A stretch of 7,729 bases of DNA from contig JAEWGM010000007.1 in the NCBI GenBank assembly GCA_023388315.1, positions 1 to 7,729 on the forward strand. Reading direction: 5' to 3'. A model generated the notes under the pieces. That model did no database searches. It had not been told where the DNA came from and saw only the letters and a list, made by a program, of their open reading frames with translations. This stretch comes from Bacteroidota bacterium (GTDB lineage Bacteria; Bacteroidota; Bacteroidia; Bacteroidales; Dysgonomonadaceae). The first letter of the stretch is position 1; every line of letters begins with the position of its first letter. Shown here piece after piece: positions 4,682 through 7,729 of this stretch. The translations under genes and the position numbers were made by a program.

Positions 4682-5761
4682 ATGAAAAAACTACTTTTAC
4701 TTTCTTTATTGTTCTTATTGTGTGTTCCTGATTTGTTTTCGCAGATACAAGATTCTATGGAAATAAAAATGGAACAATTGCAGCAACAACTGACAGATTA
4801 TCAACATCGTTTTGATGTATTGGAAAAACAAATCGACGATCTGATGTGGTTTCGCCGGCTGGAAGATATCGCGCATATCGATAAAGTTCGCTTAACCAGC
4901 ACACCACGCTGGAAGCCCAAAGATGCCGACGACCGTTTCGCGGGAAACAAACTGCAATTTTACACCTATGTTTTTATTCCCAAAAACATCGACATCAACA
5001 AGAAATATCCGCTTATTGTACTGCCTCACAGCGGAATTCACGCCAATTTCTCCACCTATTACGCGCATATCGTTCGCGAACTCATCGCGCAGGGTTACGT
5101 GATAGTATCCGCCGAATATCGCGGAAGCACGGGCTACGGCAAAGTCACGTATGAAAATATCGATTACGGCGGACGAGAAAACGACGACGTACTGGAAAGC
5201 CGCAACTATATGATTGAAAATTACAGTTTTGTTGACGCTTCGCGTGTGGGCGTTATCGGATGGAGCCACGGCGGAATGATTGCCTTGATGCAGATTTTAC
5301 AGCACGGCAGCCAATATCAGTGCGCTTTTGCCGGTGTTCCCGTGAGCGATTTGGAGAACCGACTGGCATCGCACGACGAAAAATACACCGCCTACTTTAC
5401 CGCACCGCATCACATTGGCGAATCCATCGAAAATAATCCCGAAGAATATGCGCGCCGCTCTCCCACTTTCTACGCTAAAAATCTGAACAAACCTCTGCTT
5501 ATCTATACCAATACCAACGACAACGACGTGTATGTGGAAGAAGTGGAATTAATGATTGAAACGTTGAAAAAACACGGTAAAAAATTCGAATACAAGATTT
5601 TTCAAGACGCTTCCGGCGGACACGGCTTCGACCGCATCGACAGCAAAGAGGCTACCGATATTCGTTACAACATTCACAAGTTTTTGGAGCGTTACCTAAA
5701 TCCGCCCAAGCCCTTCAAATCGAAATCGGAGATGAGAAAGGCAGCGTACGGATTTAATTAA
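4682..5761 (+). CDS. Exported S9-like alpha/beta hydrolase with N-terminal coiled coil
   Basis: The protein has 359 residues. Residues 1-20 form a signal peptide of Bacteroidota style, cleaved after L-F-S before Gln21. Residues 24-55 are a Gln/Leu/Glu-rich heptad-like segment, probably a short coiled coil. The rest is an alpha/beta hydrolase of the prolyl-oligopeptidase type. PLIVLPHSGIHANF (110-123) resembles the oxyanion strand, EYRGSTGYG (145-153) is characteristic of S9 catalytic domains, and GWSHGG (193-198) is the nucleophile elbow with Ser195. The triad is completed by an Asp in TNDNDV (likely Asp280, alternatively Asp282) and by His314 in GGHGFD. The beta-propeller of classic S9 peptidases is absent, so it may be an acyl-peptidase, esterase or dienelactone-hydrolase-like enzyme. 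It follows the MBL-fold gene at 47 nt. The substrate is unknown. Confidence 0.85.
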   Translation: MKKLLLLSLLFLLCVPDLFSQIQDSMEIKMEQLQQQLTDYQHRFDVLEKQIDDLMWFRRLEDIAHIDKVRLTSTPRWKPKDADDRFAGNKLQFYTYVFIPKNIDINKKYPLIVLPHSGIHANFSTYYAHIVRELIAQGYVIVSAEYRGSTGYGKVTYENIDYGGRENDDVLESRNYMIENYSFVDASRVGVIGWSHGGMIALMQILQHGSQYQCAFAGVPVSDLENRLASHDEKYTAYFTAPHHIGESIENNPEEYARRSPTFYAKNLNKPLLIYTNTNDNDVYVEEVELMIETLKKHGKKFEYKIFQDASGGHGFDRIDSKEATDIRYNIHKFLERYLNPPKPFKSKSEMRKAAYGFN

Positions 5762-5810
5762 ATCGCACATTTGCGCACATCTTTTTTATCCAAAATAATA
5801 TTCCAATTAA

Positions 5811-5842
5811 TTTGTATATATAGTATATACTGTATATATTTG
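5811..5842 (+). promoter_or_regulatory. Promoter of the toxin-antitoxin operon
   Basis: TTTG (5811-5814) and TATATTTG (5835-5842) match the Bacteroidota -33 and -7 elements, with a 20-nt spacer. This is the best promoter in the window. The -7 box ends 20 nt before the antitoxin ATG at 5863. The spacer and half of the -7 box are occupied by a palindrome (5815-5838), so repressor binding would shut off transcription. Confidence 0.75.
5815..5838. promoter_or_regulatory. Near-perfect 24-bp palindrome, probable antitoxin operator
   Basis: Eleven of twelve base pairs match around the centre at 5826/5827. The only mismatch is T5821 against G5832, and the core AGTATATACT (5822-5831) is perfect. It fills the space between the -33 and -7 boxes. 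Ribbon-helix-helix antitoxins, alone or with their toxin, typically repress their own promoter through such symmetrical sites; binding here is inferred. The site is made mostly of TA steps, which lowers its information content. Confidence 0.65.
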
Positions 5843-5862
5843 CAACAACAAAAATAAGAAAG

Positions 5863-6111
5863 ATGACAACTAAAGCAATACAAAAACCTAAAAAACGAAA
5901 ACTGATTGATATATCGGAAGACGCGTTGCAAACTTTATCTGTAAAGGCGGCATTAAAAGGCAAAAGTTTGAAGGCGTATATCGAATCGTTGATAGAAGCC
6001 GAAGCCAAATTATCAATTGAAGAAGCATACGCTTTTTTGTTGGAAAACTATCCACCGGAACCGGCAAGTGAAGAAGAGGAGGCTGCATTTCGTAAAAAAA
6101 TGGGAATATGA
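5863..6111 (+). CDS. Type II antitoxin, ribbon-helix-helix-like
   Basis: The protein has 82 residues. After a basic N-terminus (K-rich, 4-13), residues 13-18 (K-L-I-D-I-S) look like the DNA-binding strand of a ribbon-helix-helix fold. Helix A follows at about 19-32, a turn at G-K-S (33-35) and helix B at about 35-49 (SLKAYIESLIEAEAKL). The C-terminal part (51-82) is acidic, with a Glu run at 70-73, and should wrap and neutralise the basic toxin. The gene has its own promoter and palindromic operator. It overlaps the toxin start by 4 nt (ATGA, 6108-6111), indicating translational coupling. It is recognised mainly from architecture and partner; the exact antitoxin family is not certain. Confidence 0.8.
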   Translation: MTTKAIQKPKKRKLIDISEDALQTLSVKAALKGKSLKAYIESLIEAEAKLSIEEAYAFLLENYPPEPASEEEEAAFRKKMGI

Positions 6112-6392
6112 AAACCAGATTTAGCCGCACTTTTATGAAACAAGTGGGCAAACTATCCGGAAAAAACAGCCAACTATTTCAAGCTATGATTGCCGAAGTA
6201 GAAGCAGCGTCCACGATTAAGGAAATTCCCAACTGCAAGAAAATACAAGGTCACAAAAATGCTTACCGCATACGCATGGGGGATTATAGAGCACTTTTCG
6301 TTTTCGTTATTGTGAATGACGTAGTTTATTTTCAATACCTTCTACCACGAGGGCAAGCTTACAATAAGGAATATTTAAAAAATCTCTTGTAA
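6108..6392 (+). CDS. RelE/ParE-superfamily toxin
   Basis: This 94-residue basic protein has the RelE/ParE layout. Two N-terminal helices (about 6-36) are followed by a beta-sheet containing KKIQGHKNAYRIRMGDYRAL (44-63), the conserved Y-R-I-R-x-G-D-Y-R signature, and then the strands FVFVIV and VVYFQYLL (64-79). LPRGQAY (79-85) supplies the C-terminal Arg81 and Tyr85. Arg56, Arg61, Arg81 and Tyr85 are candidates for mRNA contact or cleavage if it is a RelE-type ribosome-dependent endoribonuclease. A ParE-type gyrase poison is less likely but not excluded. Length is normal and no frame break is seen, so it is probably functional. It is translated from a start that overlaps the antitoxin stop. 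Confidence 0.87.
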   Translation: MKTRFSRTFMKQVGKLSGKNSQLFQAMIAEVEAASTIKEIPNCKKIQGHKNAYRIRMGDYRALFVFVIVNDVVYFQYLLPRGQAYNKEYLKNLL

Positions 6393-6427
6393 TAAATCCG
6401 CTATTAGCTCTTCAAATTAAACAACAG

Positions 6428-7549
6428 ATGATGCATTCCATAAAAAAACTTCTTTCAAAAATATTTTTGTTCTTGTTTATATCAATAAGTATTGGATGCG
6501 TGTCAAAGTCGGTAACGAAAAAGAATTTAGAATCATACAAAGACACCATTTTCACCGCATATTTCCACCGCTCATCCGGCTGGATTTCGGGTGATGGCGC
6601 TACATCCATTCCGTTGAATAACGATAAAAGTTTGTGGGTATTTGGCGATAGCCACATCGATCATTTCGATGTTGAAACACAAACCGTTCCCTGCCTGTTT
6701 CAGGCAAGAAATTCGGCAATTGTAATGGGTATATCCGATCCCAAGAACCAACAAACGTTGATTGGAGAGAAATCGTATACATTTTTTCAGGTTGGCACAG
6801 ATAATAATTATTGGTTTTGGCCCGGAGCGGGATTTGTCAATAACGATACGGCGTACATTTTTCAAGGCAGGTTACACAATACCGGTGAAGGCGGCATGTG
6901 GGCATTCGAAAGTGTAGATTCCCTTTACGTTGCCAAAATGCACATTCCCACTATGCAGCTGGTGGGATATAGCCGATTGGGTGGAAGAAATAACATCAGT
7001 TTCAACAACGGCGTTATTGAGGATGGCAACTACCATTATGTTTACGGAATAAAAAACAACAATTTAGGCAATGACCTGATGGTCGCGCGTTTTACTAATG
7101 GTAACCCGGAAACAAAATGGGAGTATTTCGACGGTGCGGGTTGGTCGGAAAACGCTGCTGACGCTGTCAAAATATTCGCGGAGTTTAGTGCCTCGTTCTA
7201 TGTTTTCAAGCATAAAAACAAGTACATCCTCATAACTACTGAATTTAGCGTAGATTGCGACCAGGGGAAAGAGATTTACAGTTACACTTCGGATACGCCA
7301 TTCGGGCCTTTCGAAAACAAAAAAACAATATGGACGGTTGATGATACCGTTAACGGCCACTACCCTTTCTTTTATTTAGCCGCGGCACATCCCGAATACG
7401 ATAACGGCAAAAACGAACTTTTAATCACCTACTGCATAAACGGTTACGGAAAATGTTTTGATATGTGCATCGATGGAAGGATGGATCCCAACCACTATCG
7501 GCCGAAAGCGGTTCGCGTTCCTTATCAGTTGATTGACGAATCGTTTTAA
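6428..7549 (+). CDS. DUF5005-like beta-propeller lipoprotein
   Basis: The protein has 373 residues with a signal peptide and lipobox S-I-G-C at Cys24; Met1 and Met2 are equally possible starts. The mature part resembles DUF5005/DUF4185-type five-bladed propellers, related in fold to GH43/GH32 glycosidases. SGWISGDGATSIPL (50-63) and SLWVFGDSH (68-76) form the first blade with acidic Asp56 and Asp74. FWPGAGF (130-136) and NNGVIEDGNYHYVYG (193-207) follow, then a blade with FYVFKHKNKYILITTEF (257-273). SDTPFGPFENKK (288-299) is like the 'pfGPw' loop of GH43-type propellers, AAAHPEYDNGKNELLITYCI (318-337) follows, and DPNHYRPKAVRVPY (353-366) closes the ring. It probably binds or acts on polysaccharide at the cell surface or periplasm; catalytic ability is unproven. 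It starts 35 nt after the toxin, with no promoter seen between, and is followed by a strong terminator. Confidence 0.72.
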   Translation: MMHSIKKLLSKIFLFLFISISIGCVSKSVTKKNLESYKDTIFTAYFHRSSGWISGDGATSIPLNNDKSLWVFGDSHIDHFDVETQTVPCLFQARNSAIVMGISDPKNQQTLIGEKSYTFFQVGTDNNYWFWPGAGFVNNDTAYIFQGRLHNTGEGGMWAFESVDSLYVAKMHIPTMQLVGYSRLGGRNNISFNNGVIEDGNYHYVYGIKNNNLGNDLMVARFTNGNPETKWEYFDGAGWSENAADAVKIFAEFSASFYVFKHKNKYILITTEFSVDCDQGKEIYSYTSDTPFGPFENKKTIWTVDDTVNGHYPFFYLAAAHPEYDNGKNELLITYCINGYGKCFDMCIDGRMDPNHYRPKAVRVPYQLIDESF

Positions 7550-7561
7550 ACCATTCATTTG

Positions 7562-7603
7562 CAACAAAAAAGCCGAACCCTTCACTGTTCGGCTTTTTTG
7601 TTG
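7562..7603. terminator. Strong bidirectional intrinsic terminator
   Basis: CAACAAAAAAGCCGAAC (7562-7578) pairs perfectly over 17 bp with 7587-7603 around an 8-nt loop. The GCCGAAC core is flanked by A6 and T6 runs, so it works on both strands. It lies 13 nt after the propeller gene stop and ends the plus-strand block. Confidence 0.92.
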
Positions 7604-7625
7604 GGATATTCACTAATTCCATAAT

Positions 7626-7662
7626 AAAAGCCAACTAAATCATTTAGAAATAGTTGGCTTTT
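7626..7662. terminator. Second hairpin terminator
   Basis: AAAAGCCAACTA (7626-7637) pairs over 12 bp with TAGTTGGCTTTT (7651-7662) and runs on into T residues. It backs up the terminator 23 nt before it, and could also stop minus-strand transcription arriving from beyond the right edge. Confidence 0.8.
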
Positions 7663-7673
7663 TCGTATCTTTG
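7643..7673 (+). promoter_or_regulatory. Putative promoter pointing out of the window
   Basis: TATCTTTG (7666-7673) matches the Bacteroidota -7 consensus, and TTTA (7643-7646), 19 nt upstream, is a near match to -33 TTTG. It sits directly behind two terminators, where a promoter for the next plus-strand gene is expected. The -33 element overlaps the loop and stem of the second terminator. Confidence 0.5.
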
Positions 7674-7680
7674 ATAAAAA

Positions 7681-7713
7681 CCCCGCATTTGCAGTTTGAG
7701 GCTCAAAACGGGG
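7681..7713 (+). other. Hairpin in the presumed leader at the right edge
   Basis: CCCCG (7681-7685) can pair with CGGGG (7709-7713), and an inner stem TTTG/CAAA lies at 7695-7707. It begins 8 nt after the -7 box, so it would form at the extreme 5' end of the transcript. No known riboswitch or RNA family is recognised. The next gene is not visible in the remaining bases. Confidence 0.4.
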
Positions 7714-7729
7714 GTAATCACCAATAAAG

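Noticed and set aside
4682..4741. Cys14 of the S9-like hydrolase as a lipoprotein cysteine
   Set aside because: The surrounding residues (L-F-L-L-C-V-P) do not form a lipobox and are followed by more signal-peptide sequence; cleavage before Gln21 is the better reading.
4892..5269. 125-codon minus-strand frame inside the S9-like hydrolase gene
   Set aside because: It overlaps the catalytic domain of a convincing gene and has no recognisable motif of its own.
5751..5764. 14-bp palindrome GATTTAATTAAATC over the stop of the S9-like hydrolase gene
   Set aside because: It is AT-only in its core and has no adjacent T run to make a terminator; it is likely chance.
5764..5790. Possible terminator after the S9-like hydrolase (GCACAT repeats then T6)
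   Set aside because: The GCACAT units are direct rather than inverted repeats, and no stable stem precedes the T run.
5754..6008. Minus-strand frame across the toxin-antitoxin promoter
   Set aside because: It runs through the palindromic operator and the antitoxin coding region; its apparent hydrophobic, Ile/Tyr-rich translation comes from the TA-rich promoter sequence.
7681..7729. Riboswitch or tRNA at the right edge
   Set aside because: The outer stem has only five pairs and no known conserved core; too little sequence remains to support an RNA family.

Overview
The window looks like a chromosomal stretch of a Bacteroidota bacterium, most likely order Bacteroidales (Dysgonomonas/Proteiniphilum/Paludibacter-like). 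This is an inference from several things: promoter -7 boxes of the TAnnTTTG type, A-rich leaders without clear Shine-Dalgarno sequences, lipoprotein signal peptides of Bacteroidota style, and families common in that phylum (DUF1080, Tat-exported Gfo/Idh/MocA oxidoreductases, DUF5005-like propellers). No rRNA, tRNA or CRISPR is visible.

Left edge (1-187): positions 1-125 look like the transposase-proximal end of an IS30-family insertion sequence. The first ten codons of its transposase run off the left edge on the minus strand, and a terminal inverted repeat lies at about 99-125. A perfect 30-bp palindrome sits between the two. The element abuts a hairpin terminator (126-156) that follows the next gene.

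Minus-strand block (188-3527, transcribed right to left): a Tat-exported Gfo/Idh/MocA oxidoreductase, then a DUF1080 lipoprotein (3-keto-disaccharide hydrolase/lyase family), then a TIM-barrel sugar-phosphate isomerase/epimerase-like lipoprotein. All three carry export signals. The combination fits an extracytoplasmic pathway that oxidises a glycoside at C3 and cleaves the keto-sugar by elimination. Hairpins lie in both intergenic gaps and could tune relative expression. This trio is the most interesting metabolic content of the window.

Divergent spacer (3528-3851): 324 nt, very AT-rich and without a gene. It holds back-to-back -7 boxes and an inverted repeat.

Plus-strand block (3852-7549): a cytoplasmic metallo-beta-lactamase-fold hydrolase; an exported S9-like alpha/beta hydrolase with an N-terminal coiled coil, preceded by six tandem CAACT units; a type II toxin-antitoxin pair (ribbon-helix-helix-like antitoxin and RelE/ParE toxin) whose promoter overlaps a 24-bp near-perfect palindrome; and a DUF5005-like beta-propeller lipoprotein 35 nt behind the toxin.

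Right edge (7550-7729): two strong hairpin terminators, then a promoter-like sequence pointing out of the window and another hairpin in its presumed leader.
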